Positions 36,884 through 49,414 of a DNA stretch of 64,000 nucleotides are shown in pieces (position 1 is the first letter of the stretch; the number at the start of each line of letters is the position of its first letter). Below the pieces are notes generated by a model. That model did not search any database, was not told the origin of the DNA, and was given only the letters and a program-made list of their open reading frames with translations. Source of the stretch: Psychrobacter raelei (GTDB lineage Bacteria > Pseudomonadota > Gammaproteobacteria > Pseudomonadales > Moraxellaceae); assembly GCF_022631235.3 (NCBI RefSeq), contig NZ_CP093310.2, positions 496,001 to 560,000 of the forward strand. Direction: 5' to 3'. Both the position numbers and the translations under genes were made by a program.

Positions 36884-39800
36884 ATGACCCAGAATTTTAT
36901 AGCCAATCCTGCAACCTTAGACCACACTCAGAACCATACACAACCCCCCGCTATAGACACCCCCACCTATCTTGCTTCTCCTGACGATTTCACCGATAAC
37001 TGCGGCTTTGGCCTAGTTGCTCACATCGAAGGCAAACCCAGTCACCATTTAGTAAAAACTGCCATTCATAGCTTAAGCTGTATGACCCACCGTGGTGGTG
37101 TAGCCGCTGATGGTAAAACAGGCGATGGGTGTGGCTTATTATTGGCCAAGCCAGTTGACTTCTTCCAGACCGTGGCCTCAGAGCTTGGCCTTGAGCTCGA
37201 TGAAAACTTCGCTGTCGGTATGGTGTTTTTAAATCTAGATGAAAAGCTTGCTGCACACAGTCAACAAGTATTGGACAAAGAGGTGGCAGCCCAAGGCTTA
37301 ACGGTTGCCGGCTGGCGTGATGTGCCTGTGGATTTGTCCATTGTGGGTGAGATCGGCCGTGAATCTTTGCCGCAGTTTAAACAGATTTTTGTGAATGCTC
37401 CTAGTGATTTAAGCGTTGAGGATTTTAACCGCAAGCTGTATGTCGCCCGCAAAAAAGCTGAGCTTGCACTGACCGATGATGAGCTGTTTTATGTGACCTC
37501 ATTAAATTGCCAGACAGTCATTTATAAGGGCCTTGTTATGCCCTCTGACTTGCCTGCCTTTTATAGTGACTTGCAAGACAGCCGCCTGCACTCGCATATT
37601 GTGGTGTTCCATCAGCGCTTCTCAACCAATACCTTACCGCGTTGGCCATTGGCTCAGCCGTTTCGTTATTTGGCACACAACGGTGAGCTAAATACCATTA
37701 CTGCCAACCGTAACTGGTCTGTGGCACGTACGCCAAAACTTGAAACGCCAAAGCTACCAGAGATTACTCAGCTACACCCGTTAGTGAACCGTACCGGCTC
37801 TGACTCTTCAAGCCTTGATAACATGCTTGAGGTGCTTATTTCAGGGGGTATGACCTTATTCCATGCGATGTCTATTTTGGTGCCACCCGCTTGGCAGAAC
37901 GTGGACAGCATGGACATGGACTTGCGTGCCTTTTATGAGTTCTACTCGCAGCATATGGAGCCTTGGGATGGACCGGCAGGTCTGGTGATCCAAGATGGTC
38001 GCTATGCGGTGTGTATGCTTGACCGCAATGGTTTGCGCCCGTCACGCTGGGTCACCACCAAAAATGGCTACATTACGGTTGCCTCAGAGATTGGGGTTTG
38101 GGATTATGATCCTAATGACGTGATTGCCAAAGGCCGTGTTGGGCCTGGCCAAATGCTGGTTATCGATACCTTAAATGGTGAAGTATTAGACGATCAAGTT
38201 ATCAGCAATCGCCTAAAAAAAGCGCACCCTTATCGCAAATGGCTGCGTGAAGAAGCCACCCGCATCCGTGATAATGAGCAGATAGAAGAGAAGCTGCTTG
38301 AACAGGGTGTACTCGGTGAGCCGCTAAAAGCGCTACAAAAAATGTTCAACATTACCAATGAAGAGCGCACTGAGATTATCCGTCCCAATGCCGAAAATGG
38401 CCAAGAGCCGGTGGGTTCAATGGGAGACGATACCCCTGTTGCGGTGCTGTCTAAGCAAGTACGTAACGTAGCCGACTTCTTCCGTCAGCAGTTCGCTCAG
38501 GTCACCAATCCCCCGATTGACCCCTTGCGTGAGTCTATCGTGATGTCATTGCAAACCTGTTTGGGTGCAGAGACCAACATCTTTAACCCAACCCCTCGTG
38601 ATGCGCACCGTATTATTCTAGCCTCACCCGTGCTGTCACCGAGCAAAATGCAGCAAATTGAAGCCTTGGAGGACCCCGCCTTTTTAAGTCAGCGTATCGA
38701 CATCAACTATGATGAGTCGTTAAGCTTAAAGGTGGCAATTAAGCAAATTTGTGAACAAGTTGAGCAGGCGGTTTTAGCCAAAAAGACCTTAATTATCTTA
38801 TCAGACAAAGGCATTGAGAAAGGTAAATTGCCCGCCAACGCTATTTTGGTCACTGGTGCTGTGCATCATTACCTAATCGAAAAAGGTCTGCGTACCGATG
38901 CCAACTTAATTGTAGAAACTGGCGTGGCGCGTGACTCACATCAAGTGGCAGTCTTGATCGGCTTTGGTGCCACGTGTGTGTATCCGTACTTGGCCTACGA
39001 TGTCATCTCAGATTTAGTGGCGTCAGGTGAATTGTTGGGCGATCCGCTGCAAGCACGTGCCAATTTCCGCAAAGGCTTGGATAAAGGGCTGCTTAAAATC
39101 TTATCTAAAATGGGTATCTCAACCATTGTCTCTTATCGCGGCGCGCAATTATTTGAAGCCGTTGGCTTATCAGAAGAGATCGTTGAGATGTGCTTTAAAG
39201 GGGTGCAAAGCCGTATTAAAGGCGCCACTTTTGAAGACTTGACCAAAGACCAAGCGTTATTGGCCAAAAATGCCTTTAGTCGCCGCACCCCACTAGACCA
39301 AGGTGGTATGCTCAAGTTTGTGTTTAATAAAGAGTATCACGCATTTAACCCAGATGTGATTAACACCTTACACAAAGCGGTACGCACTGGCGATTATGAG
39401 AATTACCGTGAATACGCCAACTTGGTGAATATGCGCCCTGTGGCCACCTTGCGCGATTTGTTAGCCCTTAAATCAGACAACCCCATTAGCGTGGATGAAG
39501 TTGAGGGTATCGAGGCAATCTTGCCACGCTTTGATTCAGCGGGTATGTCATTAGGGGCATTATCCCCTGAAGCGCACGAAGCAATTGCGATGGCGATGAA
39601 TACCATCGGCGGCCGTTCCAACTCCGGTGAGGGCGGTGAAGACCCTGTGCGTTATGGCACCATGCGTAACTCAAAAATCAAACAGATTGCGTCAGGTCGC
39701 TTTGGGGTAACCCCAGCTTATCTGCGCTCAGCACAAGTGATGCAGATTAAAGTGGCTCAGGGTGCAAAACCTGGCGAAGGCGGGCAGTTGCCAGGGGGTA

Positions 39801-41407
39801 AGGTCAACTCGTTAATCGCTCGTCTACGCTATTCAGTGCCGGGTGTGACTTTGATTTCACCCCCACCACATCATGATATTTACTCTATTGAAGATTTGGC
39901 ACAGCTTATTTTTGACTTAAAGCAAGTCAACCCAGAAGCCTTAGTGTCGGTCAAATTGGTATCGCGCCCAGGCGTAGGCACCATCGCCACTGGTGTGGCA
40001 AAAGCGTATGCAGACTTGATTACCGTCTCAGGATATGACGGCGGTACAGCAGCATCACCTTTGTCCTCTATTCACCATGCCGGCTCACCGTGGGAGCTTG
40101 GCTTGGCCGAAGCGCATCAGTCTTTGCGTGTTAATGGTCTGCGTGACAAAGTACGGATGCAAACCGATGGGGGCTTAAAGACAGGTCTTGATGTGGTCAA
40201 AGCGGCTATTTTGGGGGCAGAAAGCTTCGGCTTTGGTACCACGCCTATGATTGCGGTGGGCTGTAAATACCTACGTATCTGCCATCTAAACAACTGTCCG
40301 ACAGGGGTTGCCACTCAGCAAGCACGTCTGCGTGATGAGCACTTCATCGGTGAAGCTGAAATGCTGATTAACTTCTTTAAGTTTGTCGCCACCGAGACCC
40401 GTGAATGGCTGGCCTTCTTAGGCGTACGTACTATGGAGGAGTTGGTAGGCCGTACAGATTTATTAGAGCTGTTAGAGGGCACTACCGATCAGCAGCGTAA
40501 CCTAGATTTATCGCCACTACTGCGCACTCATCCTGCCGCAGAGGGCAAGCCACATACTTGCCAAGTTGAGCGCAATGAGCCCTTTGATAAAGGCTTACTG
40601 GCTGAAAAAATGGTCGATGATATGATTTTGGCCATTCGCCAAGGTCATGGCGGTACTTACAGCTATCAAGTGGGCAACTGTGACCGCTCAATTGGGGCAC
40701 GTATCTCAGGTGAAATTGCTCAGGTGTGGGGTAATTTAGGCATGTCAGATAGCCCCATCAAGCTGCACTTGGCGGGTACCGCGGGTCAAAGCTTGGGCGT
40801 GTGGAACGCAGGTGGGCTTAATATTGAGCTTGAAGGCGATGCCAATGACTATGTGGGCAAAGGCATGGCAGGCGGTGAGATTGTTATTTATCCGCCCAAA
40901 GGCTCAACGTTTGCCTCACAAGAAACCGCCATTATCGGTAACACCTGTTTGTATGGTGCCACCGGTGGTAAGCTATATGCTTCAGGGACAGCGGGTGAGC
41001 GCTTTGCGGTACGTAACTCAGGCGCACACGCCGTTATCGAGGGCGTGGGTGATCACTGCTGTGAATATATGACAGGTGGTGTGGTCACGGTACTGGGTAA
41101 AACCGGGCTTAACTTCGGGGCAGGTATGACCGGTGGTTTTGCCTTTGTACTCGATTTAGATAACAGCTTCTTTGATCGTTGTAATCATGAGCTTATTGAC
41201 TTGCATCGTATCTCAAGCGAGCAGACCGAAGAGCACCGCATTTATCTAAAACAGATTATTGAAACCCATGTGGAGAAGACAGGCAGTGCTTGGGGCCGTC
41301 AGATTTTGGCTGACTTTGAGCATTATGTGCGCAAAGTCTTCTTGGTGAAACCAAAAGCCGCTAATATGGCATCATTGCTGCATAGCACCACCGCAGATCC
41401 ACAATAA
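36884..41407 (+). CDS. gltB: Glutamate synthase (NADPH) large subunit
   Basis: Alpha subunit of GOGAT: glutamine plus 2-oxoglutarate gives two glutamates. A propeptide of about 40 residues precedes the Ntn-type amidotransferase, whose nucleophile is the Cys of [14 protein letters not shown] and which contains [20 protein letters not shown]. The central domain and the FMN/3Fe-4S synthase domain follow ([41 protein letters not shown]). A C-terminal GXGXG beta-helix ([26 protein letters not shown]) completes the 1507 residues. The ATG at 36884 has AGGA 7 nt upstream; an extension to 36800 is rejected. gltD follows after 216 bp. Confidence 0.97.
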   Translation: MTQNFIANPATLDHTQNHTQPPAIDTPTYLASPDDFTDNCGFGLVAHIEGKPSHHLVKTAIHSLSCMTHRGGVAADGKTGDGCGLLLAKPVDFFQTVASELGLELDENFAVGMVFLNLDEKLAAHSQQVLDKEVAAQGLTVAGWRDVPVDLSIVGEIGRESLPQFKQIFVNAPSDLSVEDFNRKLYVARKKAELALTDDELFYVTSLNCQTVIYKGLVMPSDLPAFYSDLQDSRLHSHIVVFHQRFSTNTLPRWPLAQPFRYLAHNGELNTITANRNWSVARTPKLETPKLPEITQLHPLVNRTGSDSSSLDNMLEVLISGGMTLFHAMSILVPPAWQNVDSMDMDLRAFYEFYSQHMEPWDGPAGLVIQDGRYAVCMLDRNGLRPSRWVTTKNGYITVASEIGVWDYDPNDVIAKGRVGPGQMLVIDTLNGEVLDDQVISNRLKKAHPYRKWLREEATRIRDNEQIEEKLLEQGVLGEPLKALQKMFNITNEERTEIIRPNAENGQEPVGSMGDDTPVAVLSKQVRNVADFFRQQFAQVTNPPIDPLRESIVMSLQTCLGAETNIFNPTPRDAHRIILASPVLSPSKMQQIEALEDPAFLSQRIDINYDESLSLKVAIKQICEQVEQAVLAKKTLIILSDKGIEKGKLPANAILVTGAVHHYLIEKGLRTDANLIVETGVARDSHQVAVLIGFGATCVYPYLAYDVISDLVASGELLGDPLQARANFRKGLDKGLLKILSKMGISTIVSYRGAQLFEAVGLSEEIVEMCFKGVQSRIKGATFEDLTKDQALLAKNAFSRRTPLDQGGMLKFVFNKEYHAFNPDVINTLHKAVRTGDYENYREYANLVNMRPVATLRDLLALKSDNPISVDEVEGIEAILPRFDSAGMSLGALSPEAHEAIAMAMNTIGGRSNSGEGGEDPVRYGTMRNSKIKQIASGRFGVTPAYLRSAQVMQIKVAQGAKPGEGGQLPGGKVNSLIARLRYSVPGVTLISPPPHHDIYSIEDLAQLIFDLKQVNPEALVSVKLVSRPGVGTIATGVAKAYADLITVSGYDGGTAASPLSSIHHAGSPWELGLAEAHQSLRVNGLRDKVRMQTDGGLKTGLDVVKAAILGAESFGFGTTPMIAVGCKYLRICHLNNCPTGVATQQARLRDEHFIGEAEMLINFFKFVATETREWLAFLGVRTMEELVGRTDLLELLEGTTDQQRNLDLSPLLRTHPAAEGKPHTCQVERNEPFDKGLLAEKMVDDMILAIRQGHGGTYSYQVGNCDRSIGARISGEIAQVWGNLGMSDSPIKLHLAGTAGQSLGVWNAGGLNIELEGDANDYVGKGMAGGEIVIYPPKGSTFASQETAIIGNTCLYGATGGKLYASGTAGERFAVRNSGAHAVIEGVGDHCCEYMTGGVVTVLGKTGLNFGAGMTGGFAFVLDLDNSFFDRCNHELIDLHRISSEQTEEHRIYLKQIIETHVEKTGSAWGRQILADFEHYVRKVFLVKPKAANMASLLHSTTADPQ

Positions 41408-41608
41408 GGCAGCGCTAAGCGAAGCCATAAGCTGTGGTCTTGATAGATTAAGGCCACAGCGCTTAACCGATAATTGCTTGACTTTTACCCCGTATATTTT
41501 GTCCAACTGAGGGTAGCCACCCCCTCGTGCGGCAGGTTTTGCGTTTAGTAGATGATTAACAGCAGCCTTTATTTGGCCATAATTGTCCTAAATGTAATAC
41601 CAACTTAA

Positions 41609-43042
<1,434 letters not shown>

Positions 43043-43424
43043 TCCAGCAAAGGCGCTAAGCTCACTCTTAAGCTGTTTATCAATAAAGCCCTACTTGTTA
43101 GGGCTTTATGCTGTCTGGCGATTATGAGCTAACTTTAACGCTAACTCTAGCTATGACGTTATGAGTTAACTGCGAGTAGGGCTTATCGATAACGCACCGG
43201 CCAAATAAACTCAATAATAGGATAAAAAACAGCAGATAAGTCAGCAAACAGACAGCATAAAGAGTAGCTTAATAAAGCCGTTTCGCTTAAAAAGAAATTG
43301 TGCAGTGTCTGTAAAGCTGAGCAGATTAAGGGCTAAGAATGCCCAGTGCCTATGCTAAAATTAGCGCAGATGTCGTCAGCTACGGCACCTTTTTAATACC
43401 TTAAACTATAATGAGATTATAATT
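43043..43424. other. gltD-can intergenic region
   Basis: About 380 bp: a terminator at 43083-43109, imperfect repeats of GCTAAC/GAGTTAAC type near 43125-43165, and the AT-rich promoter area of the carbonic anhydrase gene. No gene seen. Confidence 0.5.
43083..43109 (+). terminator. Hairpin terminator after gltD
   Basis: ATAAAGCCCTA (43083-43093) pairs perfectly with TAGGGCTTTAT (43099-43109). The stem is 11 bp with a 5-nt loop, but there is only a short T tract. Confidence 0.65.
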
Positions 43425-44072
43425 ATGCCATCAAGAAACTCAGGAGAGAGACCAAAAACTGGCGAGGAAGCCCTGCAGTGGTTAAAAGTTGGTAATGATC
43501 GCTATGTCAAAAGCTTAAATAACCCTGGAAATGCGGTCGCCACGCGTCATGAGCTGATCTCAGAGCAAGATCCTTTTGCCATTATTCTTGGCTGCTCAGA
43601 TGCCCGTGTGCCGGTTGAAATTGTATTTGACCAAGGCCTAGGTGACTTGTTTGTTATTCGTGTTGCTGGTAATGTGGTCGCACCTTCCCAAATTGGTTCT
43701 ATCGAATTTGCTGTTGAGAAGTTTGATACCCGTTTGGTTGTGGTACTTGGCCATTCAAATTGCGGCGCGGTGACCGCTTGCGTGGATGCTTTGATGAACC
43801 CAGAGCAAAACTATACCACCAACTTGCAATCTATCGTTGATCGTATTCGGCCCAGTGTCTATAACCTACATGAGTTGGCTACGGCCAAAGGTGGTGAGGT
43901 AGATAAACAAAAACTTATTGATAGCTCAATCAGTGCCAATGTGCGTATGTCTGTGAGCCAATTAAAGCATGCCTCACGCCTACTTGAAGACATGAACCGT
44001 ACCGGTGAGCTGCTCATTGTGGGTGCCGAATACAACTTAGATACCGGTGAAGTTGAATTTTTGCCCATGTAA
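43425..44072 (+). CDS. can: Beta-class carbonic anhydrase
   Basis: Zinc enzyme that interconverts CO2 and bicarbonate. The zinc ligands are visible as C57, H110 and C113 (GCSDARVP and LGHSNCGAV), with the catalytic Asp59-Arg61 pair. 215 residues, normal. The C-terminus EYNLDTGEVEFL is typical. It supplies bicarbonate for carboxylations and pH balance. It stands alone, with its own AT-rich promoter region; no sulfate or cyanate genes are adjacent. Confidence 0.95.
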   Translation: MPSRNSGERPKTGEEALQWLKVGNDRYVKSLNNPGNAVATRHELISEQDPFAIILGCSDARVPVEIVFDQGLGDLFVIRVAGNVVAPSQIGSIEFAVEKFDTRLVVVLGHSNCGAVTACVDALMNPEQNYTTNLQSIVDRIRPSVYNLHELATAKGGEVDKQKLIDSSISANVRMSVSQLKHASRLLEDMNRTGELLIVGAEYNLDTGEVEFLPM

Positions 44073-44192
44073 GTTTTTGCCCCGATAAACAGTATAGGGT
44101 AACCGGCTTGATTCAAATGCCTTTTAGGCTAGGTGGTCGTGGTACTAGATACTGTTTTTATCAGTGATGTATTTGATATAAAGGATGTAATA

Positions 44193-44738
44193 ATGTCTGT
44201 TAATTATGTTGACCAACCCAAAGGCTCCGTTGTGGTAGATGGCGTACAGCCGATTGCTGCGGCAACCACAGGTTATACTTTTAACCACACCATGCTACGG
44301 GTTAAAGACCCCAAAGCGTCGCTTGAATTTTATACCGGTGTGCTGGGTATGACGCTTTTGACGGTAAAAAAATTCCCAGAAATGGCATTTGATTTGTACT
44401 TTTTGGCCAAATTAACCGATGACGAGCGCGCCAATTTGCCAGAAAACGAAGAATTAGCGATTTATACTTTCCGTCAACGTGGTATTTTAGAGTTGACCCA
44501 TAACTATGGCACCGAGACCCAGCCAGGACGTATTTATCATGACGGCAATGCTGAGCCACAAGGTTTTGGTCACATTTGCTTTAGCGTCCCTGACTTAACT
44601 GCCGCCGTAGAGTGGTTTGATAAAAACAACGTAGAGTTCAAAAAACGCCCAGAAGAGGGGAAAATGAAGAACGTGGTGTTTATCAAAGATGTTGATGGTT
44701 ACTGGATTGAAGTGGTACAGGCTGATCTTATGGGTTAA
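44193..44738 (+). CDS. gloA: Lactoylglutathione lyase (glyoxalase I)
   Basis: Metal-dependent detoxification of methylglyoxal as its glutathione hemithioacetal. Metal ligands H32 (TFNHTMLRVKDP), E100 (GILELTHN), H127 (GFGHICFSV) and E173 (YWIEVVQ) are all present. The 181-residue protein has two vicinal-oxygen-chelate repeats. It belongs to the longer, eukaryote-like form with the LTDDERANLPENEE and GTETQPGRIYHDGN insertions, so it is probably zinc-dependent. The start at 44193 has GGAT upstream at good spacing; an extension to 44133 is rejected. A mobile element lies between this gene and the next terminator. Confidence 0.95.
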   Translation: MSVNYVDQPKGSVVVDGVQPIAAATTGYTFNHTMLRVKDPKASLEFYTGVLGMTLLTVKKFPEMAFDLYFLAKLTDDERANLPENEELAIYTFRQRGILELTHNYGTETQPGRIYHDGNAEPQGFGHICFSVPDLTAAVEWFDKNNVEFKKRPEEGKMKNVVFIKDVDGYWIEVVQADLMG

Positions 44739-44790
44739 TAGATTGTACAAGTGAATACTGTGCCTCTAAAGCGTTATAAACTTAACACGT

Positions 44791-45128
44791 TTTATCACCG
44801 GTCGCCCTAAAACCACCCACTTCAGAGGGTGGATATAAGGCGACAAGGTTGCTACAATCAATCAGCTATTAAGTTAAACCATCTACAAAAAACAGCTAAG
44901 ACAAGTATAAATTGCGAGTACGCAGTGTCTTGACTGGTAGATGGTATTCCACACACACCCTCAAACTAGCTCGTGTCAACAGACAATCTTAACGGTAGGG
45001 TTAGTTTGAAATAAGAATCTTAGATGCAAGGTGTGAATTGCAAGGCGGTAGCCACCTCTAAGATTTGCGGTCGGGCTTGACCGTCTAGCTGTAGGAATCC
45101 CCTCACTTTAGGGAGGGGAGGAAGTCAA
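44791..45128 (+). mobile_element. Non-autonomous IS605-type element (solo, no nuclease gene)
   Basis: A 338-bp element related to the tnpB element at 17067-18308. Its left end (44791-44845) matches the other's left end at 52 of 55 positions. Its right end (45093-45128) is identical over 36 nt. A further 21-nt match at 45065-45085 corresponds to the tnpB C-terminal codons: 45067-45110 would decode to AVGLDRLAVGIPSL, then a stop. No nuclease gene remains. Between the ends are nested hairpins that are absent from the first element. It begins with the same TTTAT. Transposition would need TnpA in trans. Confidence 0.85.
44879..45128 (+). ncRNA. Candidate structured guide-type RNA in the solo element
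   Basis: A series of perfect stems: CCATCTAC (44879-44886)/GTAGATGG (44937-44944) enclosing AAGACA/TGTCTT and GCG-AGTA-CGC. Then TCAAACTA (44961-44968)/TAGTTTGA (45002-45009) enclosing TGTC-AACA-GACA. Then AATCTTAGA (45016-45024)/TCTAAGATT (45057-45065) enclosing GGTG/CACC. Then CGGTC/GACCG (45068-45083), and last the right-end hairpin. Such ordered stems ending exactly at a conserved transposon end are what omega or HEARO-type RNAs look like. A match to a known family is not tested. By analogy with TnpB, the guide would follow GTCAA and read from 45129. Confidence 0.55.
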
Positions 45129-45152
45129 AAAGGTCACTAAGAGGTATTAACG

Positions 45153-45185
45153 CCGGTTTTGCTAACAGTAGAACCGGTTTTTTTT
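45153..45185 (+). terminator. Terminator beyond the solo element
   Basis: CCGGTT (45153-45158) pairs with AACCGG (45172-45177), then an 8-nt T-run. It is probably the original gloA terminator, now separated from its gene by the element. Confidence 0.75.
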
Positions 45186-45284
45186 AACTCAAAATTAACC
45201 GACTAATAAAAAACAGTCCTAAAAACTGCCTCAAAAAAGCGTTAGAATTGAAGAAAGCCGCTTAAATTGCCCAATAGGAGTACT

Positions 45285-46232
45285 ATGCCACAGCTTGATA
45301 GTGTCAGCGATAAGATTAACGAATACCAGACCATAGCATCTGCTGCCAATCAAATGGTGAATGACTTTATCGTACGGCTGCCTTATTTTATTGTGGCCTT
45401 ATCGGTGCTGCTGCTGTTTTGGCTGCTGTCGATACTGTTCAAAAAGCTTGTCACTAAGCTATTATTAAAGACGCACACCCACCGTAACTTGATCAGGGTT
45501 TTTCAGCGTATTGGTGGCGCACTCATTATCTTCGTGGGAGTGATGGTGGCCATGGTCATTGCCATCCCTGGGTTCACACCTGCCAAATTGGTCGGTGCGC
45601 TGGGCATTGGTTCGGTGGCCATCGGTTTTGCCTTCAAGGACATCTTCCAAAATCTGTTGTCCGGTATTTTATTGCTGCTGTCTGAGCCGTTTCGTATCGG
45701 AGATCAGATTGTCTCAGGAGACTATGAAGGGACGGTTGAAGACATTAAGGTACGTGCGACCACCATTCGCACCTATGATGGGCGACAAGTGGTCATCCCC
45801 AATTCTCAGCTGTATACCAGTGCATTAACAGTGAATACGGCGTATAAGCGTCGCCGGTTAGAGCTGACGGTCGGCATTAGTTATCAAGATGATATTAATG
45901 AGGCGAAAGCGGCGATACTAGAGGCATTAAAGCAGTCTGAGACCGTCTCTAAGTTGGCTGAGCCTTCGGTGGTGGCGACTGAATTTAGTGGCTCAAGCAT
46001 TGACTTGAAGGTGCGCTGGTATATCGATGATGGGACACAGGCCAATAAGGTGGCCTCTATTCATGAAGTGATTGTACAGACAAAATCACATTTGGATGCG
46101 GCCGGGGTCAGTATACCTTTTCCGATTCGCACCTTGGATTTTAGTGATGCCTCAGCCCAAGCTTTAATAGACAACATGGTAAGCGCCCAACAGGTGTCAC
46201 AAAGCTGCGCTCATAAAAGCAGCCGTAAGTGA
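45285..46232 (+). CDS. mscS: Small-conductance mechanosensitive channel, MscS family
   Basis: Inner-membrane channel gated by membrane tension. TM1 ~34-58 and TM2 ~72-95 precede the pore-lining TM3 (LVGALGIGSVAIGFAFKDIFQNLLSG). The cytoplasmic beta domain (FRIGDQIVSGDYEGTVEDIKVRATTIRTYDGRQVVIPNS in pattern) and alpha/beta domain follow. Its 315 residues put it slightly above E. coli MscS (286). The ATG at 45285 has AGGAG 4 nt upstream. It is downstream of a terminator and is an independent unit. Confidence 0.94.
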   Translation: MPQLDSVSDKINEYQTIASAANQMVNDFIVRLPYFIVALSVLLLFWLLSILFKKLVTKLLLKTHTHRNLIRVFQRIGGALIIFVGVMVAMVIAIPGFTPAKLVGALGIGSVAIGFAFKDIFQNLLSGILLLLSEPFRIGDQIVSGDYEGTVEDIKVRATTIRTYDGRQVVIPNSQLYTSALTVNTAYKRRRLELTVGISYQDDINEAKAAILEALKQSETVSKLAEPSVVATEFSGSSIDLKVRWYIDDGTQANKVASIHEVIVQTKSHLDAAGVSIPFPIRTLDFSDASAQALIDNMVSAQQVSQSCAHKSSRK

Positions 46233-46236
46233 ATTT

Positions 46237-46280
46237 GAGCGCCGCCCCATACGTTAGACCTAACTTATGGGGCGGCGCTC
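46237..46280. terminator. Strong GC-rich hairpin between convergent genes
   Basis: A 15-bp perfect stem (46237-46251 with 46266-46280), extended by GTTAG/CTAAC inside. No T-run follows on the plus strand, but its place between convergent mscS and the cytochrome gene suggests a shared end. Confidence 0.6.
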
Positions 46281-46335
46281 ATTATTTGGTTACAGGCGCT
46301 TTTTAGGCACAATCTTGCTGCAATAAAAGGGCAGC

Positions 46336-46782
46336 TTACTTGGCTTTGAACTCTTGGTGACAAGACTTGCAGCTTTCGCCTAATTCATTAAAGGCGGGCT
46401 GAACTTGATCTGCTGTGGTCGCACTTTGCGCCACAGTGTTTAGGTTGGTTGCGGCTTGTTTGAATTTTTCTGCTGCGGCTGTAAAGCCTTCTGGGTTCGA
46501 CCAAACAGTCGTGTTGGCGCCACCCACTGCCGCTTTGTCTTGGAAATGTTGCCAAGGGGTCAAGGCATCATCCGCCAAAAACTGGGTATCTTCTTTAAAC
46601 TTAGCAGCATCAAAGCTTTGCGGAGATTTGATCATGCTCTCCATTGAGTCTTTGGTATCTTTCCAGTTTTTCATGGTGTCTTGACGTGCGCTCACATCTG
46701 AGCTTACGCCGCCTGAGTTACAAGCGGATAGGGCTAAGCTTAAGGGCAATAAAGTGGCTAGCATTAAAGATTTAATCGGCAT
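46336..46782 (-). CDS. Cytochrome c' (class II), lipid-anchored
   Basis: A 148-residue four-helix-bundle cytochrome. The haem-binding motif CKSCH is near the C-terminus (C138, C141, H142 as axial ligand), the class II cytochrome c arrangement. The signal peptide ends in the lipobox LSAC (Cys21), so the protein should be a lipoprotein rather than a soluble periplasmic one. The pattern of tryptophan and helices (KNWKDTKDSMESM; TTVWSNPEGF) fits cytochrome c'. These proteins bind NO and protect against nitrosative stress; the role here is not proven. It is a single-gene unit with a good ribosome binding site (AGGAGA). Confidence 0.88.
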   Translation of the reverse strand: MPIKSLMLATLLPLSLALSACNSGGVSSDVSARQDTMKNWKDTKDSMESMIKSPQSFDAAKFKEDTQFLADDALTPWQHFQDKAAVGGANTTVWSNPEGFTAAAEKFKQAATNLNTVAQSATTADQVQPAFNELGESCKSCHQEFKAK

Positions 46783-47032
46783 GGCTGTCTCCTTGCTGTT
46801 GTTGTTTTAACGTAAAGCTCCCTACTTATATTTCTTTTTAAAATGCTTGTAAGCAATACCTAAAAATGCGCGGTTCAAAAGTCATGGGGTATCAAGTAGA
46901 TTGCATAGGACTAATACTAGCAAAGAATTTTTAAATTGCTCAAGTCAAATGTGGATATATTGTTAACAAGGCACGGTTGGCTTATTTATCAGGCGCAGAT
47001 ATCTTTGTTAGCTATTTACGCCAGCGCACAGT

Positions 47033-48091
<1,059 letters not shown>

Positions 48092-48778
48092 TTATTGCTC
48101 CGAGATGGGCTTAAATACTAAAGAGGAGATGTCATTGTTCAAATGATGACCCATGCGCTCACGCTTGGTGGCCAAATAATCCACATTAAAAGGATTAAGT
48201 CCCACTACCAGCGGAATACGCTCCACCACCTCAAAGCCTAAGTCTTCTAGATAGCTGAGTTTATCTGGATTGTTGGTCATAAGACGCAGCTTGCTGATGC
48301 CCACATGATCGAGCATGGGCTTACACATTTCATACGTTCTGGCATCAGCGGGTAGGCCGAGCAACAGGTTGGCATCGAGTGTATCGTGACCTTGATCTTG
48401 TAGTGCATAAGCTCGGATTTTATTGGTCAGTCCAATACCGCGCCCCTCTTGACGCAAATACAAAATAGCGCCACATCCTTCTTGTTGTATGGCCTGCATC
48501 GTTGCATTTAGCTGGGGACCGCAGTCGCATTTTAAAGAGGAAAAAGCATCACCAGTTAGACACTCAGAATGGATACGTACCAAAGGTGGCAGTTTCTCTT
48601 TATTGGCTACATCATCAGTGTTATCAGTCGGCAAGCCGCAAGTGAGCATAACATGCTCTTGGCCTTCTGCATTCTCAAACACGTGGATATCAAATTGACC
48701 ATGCGCCGTTGGGAGACGGGCTTTACTGATGAATTTATAAGGAGAGTGAGTTTCGTTTGTTGAAGGTAGTTGAGACAT
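48092..48778 (-). CDS. ribA: GTP cyclohydrolase II
   Basis: First step of riboflavin synthesis: GTP to 2,5-diamino-6-ribosylamino-pyrimidinone phosphate. Zinc cysteines C73, C84 and C86 ([17 protein letters not shown]) and the catalytic segment [15 protein letters not shown] are present, as is the C-terminal [18 protein letters not shown]. 228 residues, not fused to RibB. It is upstream of hemF, probably in one transcript. I see no FMN riboswitch in the upstream region. Confidence 0.96.
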   Translation of the reverse strand: MSQLPSTNETHSPYKFISKARLPTAHGQFDIHVFENAEGQEHVMLTCGLPTDNTDDVANKEKLPPLVRIHSECLTGDAFSSLKCDCGPQLNATMQAIQQEGCGAILYLRQEGRGIGLTNKIRAYALQDQGHDTLDANLLLGLPADARTYEMCKPMLDHVGISKLRLMTNNPDKLSYLEDLGFEVVERIPLVVGLNPFNVDYLATKRERMGHHLNNDISSLVFKPISEQ

Positions 48779-49414
48779 TACAGACCTAAAGAGTCATATT
48801 CGTGAAGGAGGAGTGAGTTAGGTTGATATATCAAGGCAAACCAAGCGCTTTAGGGCTTAATCACCCTGCATTGTCAAACAAACTGCGATTAAAAACATAG
48901 AAAATTCACACAGCCAGTCCGATGAATAAAGCGCTAAATGAAAAAAAATGCTATTATGCCATACTCTTAATCCCGATACAGTGTTGGCGTCAGTGAAGCT
49001 TGGCTGGCTTACAAGAGACCTACCAAGCGGTTAGTCGCTGGTCCACTATAATTATTCTTTTGATTAAGACGGTATGGTGTCGCTATACCATTATAACTTA
49101 TCATAGGGAAGTAAATGACGGCAGATGCCTAAATATCAAGTCTTAAAATACAGACTGCCGCAATAATGACTACTGGAACGGGTTTTAATCTGTGCAGAAG
49201 ATGCATAGGTCTGATATCTTATCAATGTACGCCAAAATGGTGCACATGTGTCAAAAGACAGATAATTATTTTATACCCATATTCACTCACACTGATGCTC
49301 CGCTTAAGGTTGTGGTACTTTTATATCCCAGCATAAGCAATTTTAATATTGAGTTGAATTACCTCAATTCGATAGACAGCGTCTATACTAAGATTAGTAG
49401 GTTTTGTAAGGTCT
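48779..49414. other. Divergent ribA-dxs intergenic region
   Basis: About 640 bp. It contains a TATAAT at 49048-49053 without a good -35, and a short hairpin GGTAT/ATACC (49071-49089). A 79-codon frame at 49192-49431 overlaps the dxs start and has no ribosome binding site, so it is not called. No RNA gene is recognised. Confidence 0.5.

Noticed and set aside
48779..49414. FMN or TPP riboswitch upstream of ribA or dxs
   Set aside because: No conserved riboswitch core was recognised in either orientation.
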